Source: Silene conica (lineage: Eukaryota > Streptophyta > Magnoliopsida > Caryophyllales > Caryophyllaceae). Taken from it: a stretch of DNA of 64,000 bases. Each line of letters starts with the position of its first letter. Position 1 is the stretch's first letter. The DNA is taken from the NCBI GenBank assembly GCA_029255685.2, contig CM055317.2:77799460-77863459 (forward strand). Direction: 5' to 3'. A model generated the notes under the pieces. It worked only from the letters and a program-made list of their open reading frames with translations. It did no database searches and was not told where the DNA came from. Position numbers and translations under genes: made by a program. Below, one piece after another: positions 23,428-35,276 of this stretch.

Positions 23428-26400
23428 GTCAAAGCTAATCTGGTTGAGTCTGGTGGTCCGTCTTATGCTGAGAAATATAAGGGTAAGGGTAAGGCCAAGG
23501 TTGGTCAGGGTAAGAACCAGGGTCCTGCTAATAAGAATGTTCCTGCCAAGAAGAACGGTCCAGTTCCGAAGATTCAAAAAGCTGCTAAGGGTCCCATGCT
23601 ATGCTATGTGTGTGGAAAAGCTGGGCACAAAGCCTACCAATGTCCAGAGAAGAAATCTGCTGAAGCCAATGTTGCTGTAACTGATAATGATGTTATTGCT
23701 GCTGTGGTTGTGGAAGCTAATCTGGTGGGAAATGCTGCTGAATGGGTCTTGGACACTGGAGCTTCGAGACACCTCTGTGCTGATAGGGGGTTATTTGCTG
23801 AGTTCGAGGAAGTTGCTGATGGGGAATGCGTCTACATGGGTAACTCTTCATCTGCTAAGATCACAGGCAAAGGCAAGATCTTTCTCAAACTCACTTCGGG
23901 GAAAACACTTGCTCTTAATAATGCTTTATATGTACCCTCATTGCGTCGAAACCTTGTCTCTGGGGCCTTATTAAACAAAGCTGGCATGAAACTTGTTTTT
24001 GAGGCTGACAAGGTGGTAATGTCGCGTAATGGGGATTTTGTGGGCAAGGGTTATCTGTCTGGGGGTCTTTTTGTATTGAACACTGATTTAGTTTTTAATA
24101 ATATTGCTTCTTCTTCTGCTTATATCGCTGAGTCTATTGATGTTTGGCATGGTAGATTAGGTCATGTGAATGTGGATTATATTAAAAAACTTAGAACAAT
24201 GAGTTTAATTCCAAGTTTGACGAGTCAAGAATTTTCTAAATGTGCTAGCTGTGTTGAGGCTAAGTTTACAAAGAAACCTAGTAAACCTGTGACTACTAGG
24301 ACGACGAGTCTTCTTGAGTTAATTCACACCGACCTAACTGACTTCAAAAATGTTGCAAGTAGAGGTGGCAAGAATTATTATATCACGTTTATAGATGACT
24401 GTTCAAGATACACTCGTGTATATTTGCTTAAGACCAAAAATGAAGCAGAACAATCTTTTATAAACTTTAAAAATGAAGTCGAGAACCAACTTGACGGGAA
24501 AATTAAAAGAGTAAGGTCCGATCGAGGAGGTGAGTATGGCTCTAATTTTTTGATCGATTTTTGTGAGAAAAATGGTTTAATTCATGAAAAGAGTCCACCA
24601 TACTTACCTCAATCGAATGGAGTAGCTGAACGTAAAAATAGAACTTTAAAAGAGATGATGAATGCTATGCTTTTAAGTTCTGGCCTATCTGACGATATGT
24701 GGGGGGAAGCTGTACTTTCTGCTTGTCACATTCTTAACCGTGTACCTCATAAGAAAATTGACAAGACACCCTACGAGATCTGGAAGGGCTACCCTCCTAA
24801 CCTGAGCTTCCTTAGGGTTTGGAGTTGTTTGGCAAAGGTGGGTTTACCTGATTTTAGGAGACCTACCGTTGGACCTAAGACCTATGATTGTGTGTTTATA
24901 GGTTATGCTCAAAATAGCTCTGCCTATAGATTTATGTCTTTGAGTGATCGTTCTATATCTGAGGCCAGAGATGCTGAATTTTTTGAGCATGTTTTCCTTT
25001 TCAGAAAACTAGTGTTTCATCCCCTAGTTTATCTGTTGCATCTTCTGATTTGTCTTCACATGCTAGTGCTAGCACTTCTATGGATTTTTCTATTGAACCT
25101 AGAAGAAGTAAAAGACCTAGATGCCCAAAAAACTTTGGTGATGATTTTGATACATCTTGTTTGTCTGAAGTTGGATACACTGTTTGTGCTAGTGATGAGT
25201 TTGTTTCAGCTTTTTTAATAGGGGATGATCCCAAAACATATAGTGAAGCAATGAGATCCATTGATGCTAATTTTTGGAAAGATGCTATTAAAAGTGAACT
25301 TGACTCTATTGTGTCTAATCAGACTTGGGAGTTGATTGATTTACCTAAATGTAGTAAACCCATTACGAGTAAATGGATCTTTAAAAAGAAACTGAGACCT
25401 GACGGTACAATAGAGAGGTTCAAGGCTAGACTTGTGGTTAGAGGCTTTACACAAAAGAAGGGTATTGATTATTTTGATACTTACTCTCCTGTGACCAAAA
25501 TTTTCGACCATTAGAACTCTTGTCGCCTTAGCTGCTATTCATAATCTTGTTATACATCAGATGGATGTTAAGACTGCTTTTTTGAATGGTGAACTAAGGG
25601 AAGAGATCTATATGTCTCAACCTGAAGGTTTTGTGATTGAGGGTCAAGAGAGTAAAATGTGTAAACTGAACAAGTCTCTTTATGGACTGACACAAGCACC
25701 CAAACAGTGGTATGAGAAATTTAACAACACTTGACAAGTAATGGCTATGTGGTTAACAATTCTGATTCATGTGTTTATTCAAAAGTGATGGAATCTGATT
25801 GTGTGATTATATGCCTATATGTTGATGCCATGTTAATACTTGGTAATAATTTGGATGTTATAATTAGAACCAAAGAGTTTTTGTCATCACAGTTTGAGAT
25901 GAAGGACTTAGGAGAGGCTGATGTAATCCTAGGAGTTAAGGTTATCCGAAACTCTCATGGAATCTGTCTAAGTCAAGCTCATTATGTCGAAAAAGTGTTG
26001 AAAAAGTTTAACTGCTTTGATGATGTGCCTGCTAAAACACCTTATGATGCTAGTATACAGTTGTCTAAAAACTTGGGTAAGAGTGTATCCCAAGAAGAGT
26101 ATGCTAAAATCCTAGGTAGTGTGATGTTTTTAATGAACTGTACTCGACCAGATATTGCATATGCAGTAAGTAGATTGAGTCGTTATACACATAACCCTAG
26201 TAGTGAACACTGGACTGCTCTTCGTCGTTTACTAAAGTACCTAAAAGGAACAGCTGATCTGTGTTTGCATTATGGTAAATTTCCTACTGTGTTAGAAGGA
26301 TATTGTGATGCGAACTGGGTTGCAGGTAACGATGAGATTTGTTCTACTAGTGGTTATGTCTTCACCTTGGGTGGAGGTGCAATATCGTGGAAGTCTTCTA

Positions 26401-26711
26401 AGCAGACTTGTATTGCACGCTCCACCATGGAATCGGAGTTCATAGCACTTGAGTTGGCAGGACAAGAGGCTGACTGGTTGAGAAGCCTTTTGGCAGATAT
26501 ACCACTGTGGGGCGGGCGGCTTACACCGGTCTCCCTACTTTGTGACTCGACATCTGCTATTGGTGTTGCAAAGAATAGTGTCTATAATGCGAAAAAGAGA
26601 CACATTCGAATAAGGCACGCAGCAGTCAAACAACTCCTGGATAATGGAGTAATTGCTATAGACTATGTGAAGTCTGAAAGCAATCTAGCTGACCCCTTTA
26701 CTAAAGGGTAG
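23428..26711 (+). pseudogene. Copia pol (protease, integrase, RT, RNase H), frameshifted
   Basis: An open frame to about 24990 carries the CCHC knuckle CYVCGKAGHKAYQC (about 23600), protease VLDTGASRHLC (about 23749), the GAG-pre-integrase WHGRLGHV, and the integrase core with HTDL, FIDDCSR and NGVAERKN. A frameshift near 24995 leads to the RT N-terminus ([17 protein letters not shown]). An extra base near 25501 and a missing base near 25730 shift the RT again. The RT box, YVDD in active Copia elements, reads YVDA (GCC at 25827-25829). RNase H follows ([25 protein letters not shown]) and stops at 26709-26711. Intact order but non-functional polyprotein. Confidence 0.9.
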
Positions 26712-27262
26712 GCTAGAAGACTAGTTGTTGAAACGTCGAGGGGAACGGGTCTTAAATCTCTAAGTCAAGTTATTTAGTGACACTTGACTAGGCTTAAAGT
26801 CTTATTCCTATGGCGTTGTATGATTCATAGCCTTTATGGTGGTGCTTTTGAGACGCACTTGATGAATTATGCACTAGGTTGGACTTATGTCCTTAATGGC
26901 TCTTGTGAGAAGTGCTATTGAGAAGCACTTGAGCCACCTATGCAGGTATGATGATCACAAGACTATGAGAAGTCCTGTGAACATGTCTGCCAATACCAAG
27001 GACAGTGCATTGCTCTAAAAAGAGTGCGTTGCACTTTCGCGGAACGATCTTAATCTAAAGGTATGATATGTGTTGTGGGGGGTATCGACTGAAGCTCAGC
27101 TAGGAATTCAAATCGCAAGATATTCTCTCGCTGTAAGTAAGTTGTTTCCTCATAGCACTAAAGTGTCAATTCAAATCGAAAGATATTGATACCTAAGTAT
27201 CCAATCCTTTCCTTTACCCAGAAATTTCTTCTTCCTTCTTTCGGGCGCCCCTAGTGGGGGAT

Positions 27263-28025
27263 TGTTGGAAATTGGGGCTTTAATGAGAGTCCTTTTCTAA
27301 CATTTGTCCCACATAGGAGAGTTATAGAAGTTTGCTTGTGTTTATATATCCTTCTATTACTACACCTATCACTAGTGGGTCAAGGGAGCCTTTTGTAGAG
27401 GCTTTGCGAGGTGCTTAATTCAGCTCGCACACGCGCGCGCGTGCCCGAGCCCGAGCCCGAGCCCGGCCCGGCCCGGATCCGGATTCGAGATTCGGGATTT
27501 GGGATTTGGCAATCGCCTGCGGCAGGCTGTGCCTATCTTTTTGGGCCGCGGATTTGTGTTTTGTGTATGTGTCGGTTTTGTGTTGTTGAAATAGTCAGTC
27601 AAACAGACTGTTAGTGGGTGAGATATTCTCTCCCCACTTCCAGCCTTGACTACTGATTTCAAGGGAGGCGTTTTTCCTCCTCCTAGGGTTCTGGTTCCCT
27701 CCTATAAATACCCTCCTCTGCAAACACAACAATCACACAATTACAATCTGCTCTCTCATAATCTCCCCTCTACTCTTCTTTCATTTCTGGGTAACTGCTT
27801 ATATTCGTTCCAAGTCTCACAGTTCCGAGTGGGCGGAACTGCGTGGAGGCTGTAGTGTTAACCTTGGGGAACTACCGGCACCAGCTGATCGCCACCACGG
27901 TCGTACCGGAAAAATAGTTTTCAAGGCAGTGGTCTCCTACCACGGCGCTACATTTTACGGTTCCGTCTTCTTCTCCTCTCGTTTTTTCGGTCTCTGTTTA
28001 TTGTTGTTACATCATTTTACCAACA
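27263..28025 (+). repeat. 3' LTR of Copia element B (763 bp)
   Basis: Preceded by the purine-rich AGTGGGGGAT. Five bases longer than the 5' LTR because GGCCC is present once more near 27465. Followed by GTACT. Confidence 0.95.
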
Positions 28026-28552
28026 GTACTATATATATACGAAAAGTATATATAACTGAACTTTTATAGTAAATTTAGTTTTCGGGTCTTTTCTAAAATT
28101 CCCATGTTATAAGACTTTTAACTACGAGAATCACATACAACATATGATAATCTTATACGAAAAGTATATATAACTGAAAATTAAAATGACCAATTTTGAA
28201 TATTTTTCTTGTATCTCACTTACGTTAACATATTTCACTGGTTACACTTCCTCCTACAATCTCATAATATAATGTCGAAAATATATTGAAACCATAAACT
28301 ATTTATTTGTTAACATATTTATTTGAGACCAATATTTATATTGGAGTAATGATCAGGGTGTAAATAATGTGTATTATATACAAGTCTGAAATTCAGATCT
28401 TCCGTTCACAAGGTAATTATGGAAACTAATTATATAGGTTTGAGGTTCGGGTCTTCTGCTCAGAAAGTATTTATGGGAACTAATTGATATAGCAACATTG
28501 TCAAGAAACCAACTCAACCAAAAGTTTAAGTTGATGGTTGAAGTTCCCTTTA

Positions 28553-28914
28553 GACCACCCCATCCAAGGTCGTCTTAATTAGATCACGACCCATATTTTC
28601 TTCTTAATCTCACCTTATTTATCTTACCCACTTTTACACTCCCAAGCAAAAAAAGTCGCGACCTAGGTCGCCAACCCAATTATTTTCCACTTTCCTCCTC
28701 TATAAATGTGTAACAAATACAAAACATGTCCTTTCATCCTCTATAAATGTGTACAACAAATACAAAACTGCCACGTGTCGGGTCACACAAAAAATGTAGA
28801 AGGTCACCAAGTGACCTTTTCTCACCTTGGGTCACCTTAATCATCCACTTTATTTTTAATTAACATGACTAAGCAAGGTCATGACCTCCTCCATGACCTT
28901 GCTTGGGAGTGGTT
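28553..28914. mobile_element. Tourist-type MITE, 362 bp, inside the LTR element
   Basis: GACCACCCCATCCAAGGTC ... GACCTTGCTTGGGAGTGGTT with TTA on both sides (28550-28552, 28915-28917). Related to 56138-56478 by its GACC(A)...TTGCTTGGG ends. Confidence 0.8.
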
Positions 28915-29154
28915 TTAGAATGGACGGGGTGGGATTCGAACCCATGACCCTTGGTCACATGGCTCAACCAAAAGTTGGAGTTCCTTGATTCGTTTTATAT
29001 TCTAAAACTCTCACTCACACGAAGGCCCTTTTTTCTTTTTGGGCTTGAAGTGTGGGTGCACGCGGGATTCCCCTGCTTGTTTTGATTATCCACTTTAGAA
29101 TGGACGGGGGTGAGATTCGAACCCGTGACCTTTGGTCACATGGCTCTGATACCA

Positions 29155-29421
29155 TGTCAAGAAACCAACGAAGATTTTGATTTTCTTTTGATTTTGTGTT
29201 TTCTTTTGTTTTTTCTCCAATCGTAAAGTTCGTCCTACGTAATGCCTTTACGATTGCGGGAGGGTATTAGGCATTGGGCCTAAACCCGTCTACTATTAGG
29301 ATTTCTTATATTAGGGTTTTGTTATATAAAAAGTATTATAAATACCTCGTCATATCAATGTAAGTAACCACAACTTCAATAATACTATCTCCCTTATGCC
29401 TCTCATCTATAATCTTTAACA
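29155..29421 (-). repeat. LTR of the small element (267 bp)
   Basis: TG...CA ends on the minus strand and an adjacent primer-binding site. Contains the palindromic pair CCAATCGTAAAG...CTTTACGATTG (+ strand, about 29218-29257). Confidence 0.8.
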
Positions 29422-29426
29422 AACAT

Positions 29427-30637
29427 GGACAAATAATCTATAGGGAGTGGAATACTACCAACATATAGAGCTAATTACAATCATAAATGCACGATGGAGC
29501 TACCTATAGAAGTTGAGATGAAAGCCTACACATTTTATCCTTAAAAAACTCAGTATTAAATGTTGTTATACACATAAAGTAAGCTCACTTTACAATCCAA
29601 ATTCACATGTAAAAGTAATAATAAGAGATTAAATTAGAAGCAACAAATTAAACTAATTGAAAAGATAAAGCATTTGGATGCCAATTTAAAAGGGCTTCTT
29701 TATTTGTTGGTTTATTCTTTCTTTTGATTTTAAACCGTTTCATTTTCTTTTCCTCTCTGATATTGAGGAATAATCTAATCGAAAGAAACACAAGGAAGGA
29801 ATACAACCATGTGAGTATGCAAAAAAAAAAGAGTTGTAATTAACTGTTTGTTTTTAACGTGTGTTCTTAGGATATAACATGTAAAAAATCTAATTAGAGA
29901 GATATTTACAATGTTACATATCACTTTTTTTCTGATATATTTTTAAATTAACTTGTTAACGTGTGTCTAAGGACATACATTAAAAAACCGGCGTTATAAT
30001 TCCATGGATGATAACTTTGTAAAAGATATTTGATGGGATAGTATTTGATTTCTTAGTCAGAAAAGTAGAAAATTGTTTTTATATTAGAAGTAAAGGTTCA
30101 TATTTATTCTTTTTCAGGTACGGAGTATAATTTTATTTTGCACTTTTAATAGATACGGAGTAATATTCATTCTTCTATCAGGTACTCCTGCGAAGTATGA
30201 TTTTGAAGTTTTAATAGATAATACGGAGTAATAATTTGAAAGAACAAAAAAACACGCCGGCTTTTTCCAAACATGTATATTGTATAATGAGTTGCAGAAC
30301 TACATACCTATGAAAATATATTACTAGAAATTAAATTTGATTATTTATTACTAGAACTACAAGCTCATTATTATAAGTGAACAAAAATGCCAAATATGAG
30401 GAGTATTTTTAGCTCAAATGATTACAAATAATATAAGAATTCAAAAGAGCGAATTGCTGTTTTATTTGCATTATTATTGTAATTATTGATATATCAAAAC
30501 AAGCTAACCAAACCATGATTGCCAATAATATGGGAATGCCAGCAGAACTAATAAAGGGTTGGAGAAAATAAGGAAAACGTCCAAAACAAAATTGAGTGTT
30601 ACCAAAACACCACATGTTAACTACTCGTATATACTTC
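29427..30637. other. AT-rich spacer, nothing recognised
   Basis: Contains several TACGGAGTA phrases (30117-30230) common near plant MITEs but no complete element and no gene. Confidence 0.55.
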
Positions 30638-30645
30638 CTTAATGC

Positions 30646-31167
30646 TAGGGATGTCACTAGTGCGAGATGGGACGGTGCTGGATATAATACGCTTCAAAAT
30701 CATCCTCGTCCCACCATCCATGACGGGTACAAGTTTTCAAAACCATCCCCGCCCCATCTACCCATTAATCCGCTATACCATAATTTTTTTCCGATTTTTT
30801 TCGTACAAATTGGTTTAATCACTATTAATTTATATTTTCAGGAGTTTGTTTATATAATTTTAGTTATTTACCAAAAAAGTTGGTCAAATACTTTATAAAA
30901 TAACTATTTTTAACATTACGTCTTAATTATAACAAAATAATATTTGTAAAATTATCGTAATAATGGTTTTAATTTTTATAATAATTGGCGGGTAGGCGGG
31001 TATAAAGTGGATAACACGCAAAAACCATCCCCGCCCCATTACCCATGGCGGGTACAATTATCGTACCCGTCCCCGCCCCACCACCCGCCAAAGCTCTATC
31101 CGTCCCCGCCCCAAATGGGGCAGGTGCGGGGCGGTATCCACTTGTTCCCGTCCCAATGATATTTCTC
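30646..31167. mobile_element. hAT-like non-autonomous element, 522 bp
   Basis: Eight-base flanks CTTAATGC / CTTAATCC (7 of 8 match) at 30638-30645 and 31168-31175. Starts TAGGGATGTC. Both subterminal regions carry CCCCGCCCC/GGGACGGG-type motifs in inverted arrangement around an AT-rich core. No transposase. Confidence 0.6.
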
Positions 31168-31788
31168 CTTAATCCTGCTAATTTGTTATTTACGTGTTAC
31201 TTTAAAAAAATAGTAAAAATAAAAATAAAAATAAAAATAAATTATTTCGTTATCTTTACGTATTCTTTTTCAGCAAAATAGTTATTATAACTGAAAATAG
31301 ATTAATATTTTAACCGAGCATTGCAAAATCAAATAGATAACAATTTATGAGACGGGTATATTTAATGATGTCTAAGAGTTTTATCCAAAGTGTCTAGGCA
31401 TGCTTTAGCTCTCCCACATACCATACTCAATTGAATGATGATCCTACATGCAAGTAGGGACATTGATCTAATTGTATGTCATGTAACAACATTGTAATAA
31501 TATACCTTTCTCCTAACTTGTTTGAATGTAGATATTGGTCATTTCCATGTTTAAAAGAAACATGTATTTGAGACAATGCATGTGTTGATGATAAGTATGG
31601 CAAAAAAACTAAAGAGGGTGATAATGTTCTCTTCTCTTCTCTTCTCTAGAAGCTAGCTTGTATATGTATTAGCTCTGAAAGCAAATATCATAAATGAAAG
31701 TAGATCAAGATGGACTTCCTACAAGACACAAATGAATGGTGCTCATAATCTCATATAATAGTCAAACTGTTGGTCTAGCTAGTCGACC
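31168..31788. other. AT-rich spacer with CTTCT microsatellite
   Basis: (AAAAT)n at about 31217-31240 and (TTCTC)n at 31630-31648. No gene. Confidence 0.55.
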
Positions 31789-31791
31789 TTA

Positions 31792-32135
31792 GAGCAAGTG
31801 CAATGGTTTAGCTAAGGGACTTGCTTGCAAATATGAAAAGTTATAAGCTAGTAGCCAAACCATTGTACCTCTACTTTTGGATTAGCTTAGATCAAGCTAG
31901 TAGCCCCATTAAGCTACTAGCTCAAATGGACCTTTCTAAAATTTCAACCTATCAAATTAAAGTTTTTATAAAAAATAATTATTTAAAAAAAAAAGTTGGA
32001 ATTTTTATTTCATGTGGGAACATTTAAGCTAGCTTGAAACCATTGTTTGCAATTGTTGCTTAAAATGATATAGCTTAAAATATATGATGTGGCCATTCAA
32101 GCTAATAGTGCATTAGCTCACCATTGCACTTCCTC
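31792..32135. mobile_element. Tourist-type MITE, 344 bp
   Basis: GAGCAAGTGCAATGGTTTAG ... ACCATTGCACTTCCTC, flanked by TTA (31789-31791, 32136-32138). Confidence 0.85.
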
Positions 32136-32520
32136 TTATTCTACGCAGTGGCCGAGTTAGGCTTTAATTGTTGAGGGGTGTTGGAGGAAAATTTTTAATC
32201 AGGTGAACGAGTAATGACATAAAGTAAAGTTAAAAGTCTTTCTTAATTTTATCTGAATTTTGTTTTGATTTTTCGTTTTTCAACGGGTTAGTTTTAATAT
32301 AAGCCAATACTCTGCACTGAACTTCTTTCAACCCATGGACACAATCTTAAACAATTTTAGGCCGCAAAGAAATTAGAACATACTCTATTGCTTAGTCAAT
32401 TTTATTTTAGGGGCGGTTCTAGTAGGCGGTAGAGCAGATGCATCTACAATTCTACTTCGTACATCCCCTTTCCTCAAATATAAATAGAGTTTTGTTTAGT
32501 GAAGGAGCATATTAATCATG

Positions 32521-32698
32521 CACACATTCTTATTTGCAACGGCACTATCCGTCGCAAGCTTGTGACGGATACCGTTTTCTCACAAAATACTCACTTTTTC
32601 TCTCTCTGCAACACTATTCATGTGGTCTGATCCCCCTTCTCCACTAACTCATTTTGTATCCATCGCAAATAGTGACCCGTCGCAAGCAAGACTTGCTG
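32521..32698 (-). mobile_element. Mutator-type MITE, copy 1 of the CAAGCTTGCGACGG family
   Basis: Perfect 9-bp duplication TTAATCATG (32512-32520, 32699-32707). Reverse orientation to the copies at 36905, 59478 and 59690. Contains CTATCCGTCGCAAGCTTGTG and AGTGACCCGTCGCAAGCAAG, so its ends are inverted. Confidence 0.9.
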
Positions 32699-32801
32699 TT
32701 AATCATGTGGGTCTAATGGTCTTTAGAGCATGTACATTGAAGAGGAGGTTAACATCCTCTTATTTTTTCCCTCTCCCTATATCTTTTTGACACATCACTT
32801 A

Positions 32802-34205
32802 GGCCTTGTTCTTTCTGGCTTTTTAGAGCTGAACTGAACTGAGCTGAACTGAATGGGGCTGAGCTGAACTGAACTGAACTGAACTGAGCTGAGCTGAATT
32901 GAATCGAGCTGAGCTGAACTGAATCGAGCTGAGCTGAACTGAATTTAATCGAGCTGAACTGAACTGAGCTGAATGAAGCTGAAATTAATAGAATTAACTT
33001 AAGTTTAATTAAAGTATACTAACTAATAATAATAATATAAAAAAAATGTTTGATTAATACAAATTTGCGATTTTTTAAAAAACAACTATATTAAAAAAAA
33101 ATTTTAAGTATATTTTTTTGTAGTAAACTCTAATGGATTTGCTTTTTTCTTTTCTTGTGTTTTAAAATTAACAAAAACAACATTTGAATTACGTCTAATT
33201 AATATTAACTATTATTTTTATTATCTAAACATTTTACGTCTAAATGTGGTAAATGTGGCGTGTATTTCATTTTTTTTATTATCTAAACATTAATTATTTT
33301 TATATATAAACATTTATTGGTAAATATTATTTGGTGGATTCGGGATACCCGAATACACTTGTGTATTTGTCTCATATTAGTCATCCAAATGTAAGAAACC
33401 ATGTGCCTGAATATAAGCATGCACCTCCTAGCGGAATATTTGAACATTTTAATTATCGACATTCATCTTTGAGGATGACGGTTGAAATGGCGTTTGGTCA
33501 GCTGAAGAGAAGGTGGAAGGTGTTAAAAAACATGCCACAAAATGACAACGAAATATCAAATGTCAATTATCGTATCCGCTTTTATACTTCATAATTTCAT
33601 TCGGATGCATAAACCTGGTATTCCAGTTATACAACATCAAAGTATTCAAGGAAGACGGATTCAAACATGGATGATAAAGAACGGAAGAAATTCATGGACA
33701 AAGTTCGAAAAGATATTGAAAAAAAAAGGTGCGATATTGATGTCCATAATGACCTCGAAGATGAAACACATCAAGATGATAACAATAATAATCATAATAA
33801 GAATTATTAATTAATAATAATAAATATAATAATAAATAAATAAATATAATAATAATAATAATAATAATAACAAAAACAACAACAACAACAACAACAACAA
33901 CAATAATAATAATAATAATAATGTGGGATGAACTTAATAAAGTGGAGCTGAACTGAACTGAAATGAATGAAGCTGAGCTGAGCTGAGCTGAACTGAACTG
34001 AATGAAGCTGAGCTGAACTGAATTGAGCTGAACTGAACTGAACTGAACTGAATAGAGCTGAGCTGAACTGAACTGAGCTGAACTGAACTGAACTGAACTG
34101 AATAGAGCTGAGCTGAACTGAACTGAGCTGAACTGAACTGAATTGAACTGAATAGAGTTGAGCTGAACTGAAACGAGCTGAAAATAAGCCAGAAAGAACA
34201 GGGCC
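32802..34205 (+). mobile_element. PIF/Harbinger element E1, internally deleted
   Basis: TIRs GGCCTTGTTCTTTCTGGCTT / AAGCCAGAAAGAACAGGGCC, TTA duplication at 32799-32801 and 34206-34208. Both subterminal regions are arrays of CTGAA/CTGAG pentamers on the same strand (about 32826-32990 and 33945-34180). The middle carries the C-terminal part of a Harbinger transposase and an AAT/AAC microsatellite. A near-identical sister is at 59696-61116. Confidence 0.9.
33325..33815 (+). pseudogene. Harbinger (DDE_4-type) transposase, C-terminal fragment
   Basis: Reads LVDSGYPN (second catalytic Asp) then EHFNYRHSSLRMTVEMAFGQ (catalytic Glu in TVEMAFGQLKRRW). A frameshift near 33540 leads to IVSAFILHNFIRMHKP. 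The N-terminal half, including the first catalytic Asp, is absent, so the protein cannot be active. Confidence 0.85.
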
Positions 34206-34549
34206 TTACTCTTTCATCCAACTCATTTCCCACTATCTTCATCCTCCTCCTTCTTTTCTTCTATTTTTTCCCCTACATCAAAGATGATCCTCTCTTCCTT
34301 CTCTTTCCTATTTTAATTATTATTTTTGTTAAAAATAAACTAAAATAAAGTGTACATGCAAAATTTTCATTGGCATTTAGGCACAAGGGCCTAGATTGTA
34401 CTTCCTCTAAAAATAGAGGAAGTCATCCTCTTCCTCCTTCAAAGAGGATGTTCAAGGTTGGCTCCACATTGAAGAGGACATCATCTTAAGTCTTAACACC
34501 CTCTCTCATCTAAGAGGATGAACAATCCTCTTCAATGTGGATGCTCTTA

Positions 34550-35276
34550 TACCTTTTCTTTGTAAAAGAACAAGGGTCCAATCCTTGTATTACACAATTG
34601 TTGTTTAATGTTATTTTACCCTACATTTTTCCTAACTAAAGTCGTGTTTTTTTGGACTTAAGGTCACTTAATTTCAGTTCACATCATATCCTATATATAA
34701 GTTCAGTGATTTTAAAATTTAATTTCTCATAATGACAAATAATTAATACATACTTCATATATATTTTCTAACATCACATGGATATTAAATTATTAATAGA
34801 CTATATTTTTTCTTTTCAATCTTTTTTTTTTATACATATCACATGTATGTTACAACATTATTTATAAGTAACGTATGATTATATTGAATAAATAATGTGA
34901 CGTGAATTAACTTCTCCCTCTATTTAATACATCAGCCTTAGATAATTTCAAATTCTTACAAAAAGCAAAATTAACATTTAAATTACGAGCAAAGTGATAA
35001 AATTAGAATTAAATATTTAGAACCCAAAATCAAATAAAACAATAGTTGAAAAAATTACGACCATTTTACTTCCCTTCATAAACATGCCATTTACTTTTTT
35101 ATTTTGTCATAAATTAACATATTTATTAATTTTTTTACGGTTATAGTAACTTTTATATGAAAATTAAATATGCTCAATGAAAAATTATAAAATTTAAAAT
35201 AATAAGTAAAATAAAGATTAAGAGAATTACATCTTTCAAAATTCATGGATTGGTGGAAAATATATACTCCGTAATA
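34550..35276. other. AT-rich spacer with a fragment of the E3-type PIF end
   Basis: TTTGGACTTAAGGTCACTTAATTTCAGTTC (34650-34680) resembles the start of the element at 42919. Otherwise no feature. Confidence 0.45.

Larger units (their letters stand above)
22369..28025 (+). mobile_element. Full-length Copia LTR retrotransposon (element B, 5657 bp)
   Basis: Perfect 5-bp target duplication GTACT at 22364-22368 and 28026-28030. LTRs at 22369-23126 and 27263-28025 both run TGTTGG...CCAACA. By eye they differ at about 12 single bases plus one 5-bp copy-number change (GGCCC), roughly 1.6%, so insertion was recent. Domain order is gag, CCHC, protease, integrase, reverse transcriptase, RNase H, as in Copia. 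Coding is broken by a large gag deletion with a stop, three frameshifts and a changed RT active site. It can now move only with help from another element. Confidence 0.95.
28499..29421 (-). mobile_element. Small deleted LTR element, minus strand, carrying a MITE
   Basis: Target duplication AACAT at 28494-28498 and 29422-29426. On the minus strand a full LTR runs from 29421 to 29155 (TGTTAAAG...TTCTTGACA), followed by a perfect tRNA-Met primer site TGGTATCAGAGC (29154 downward). At the other end only the last ~15 bp of an LTR remain (28499-28513). Two copies of a ~50-bp leader motif (28917-28966, 29097-29147; GATTCGAACCC...GGTCACATGGCTC) lie between. No coding. Confidence 0.8.
32726..34546. 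mobile_element. Tourist-type MITE split by a PIF/Harbinger element
   Basis: GAGCATGTACATTGAAGAGG ... CCTCTTCAATGTGGATGCTC with TTA outside each end (32723-32725, 34547-34549). A 1404-bp element sits inside at 32802-34205. Without it and its 3-bp duplication the MITE is 414 bp. Confidence 0.82.

Noticed and set aside
28917-28966. Possible tRNA gene on the minus strand (GGTTCGAATCC motif)
   Set aside because: No cloverleaf can be built around it; it belongs to the LTR element leader and occurs twice there.
33934-34242. Minus strand ORF of repeated FSSVQ/LSSAQ residues
   Set aside because: It is the CTGAA/CTGAG pentamer array of element E1 read on the other strand; a 5-base repeat without stops gives a long but meaningless frame. 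The same applies to 60919-61140.
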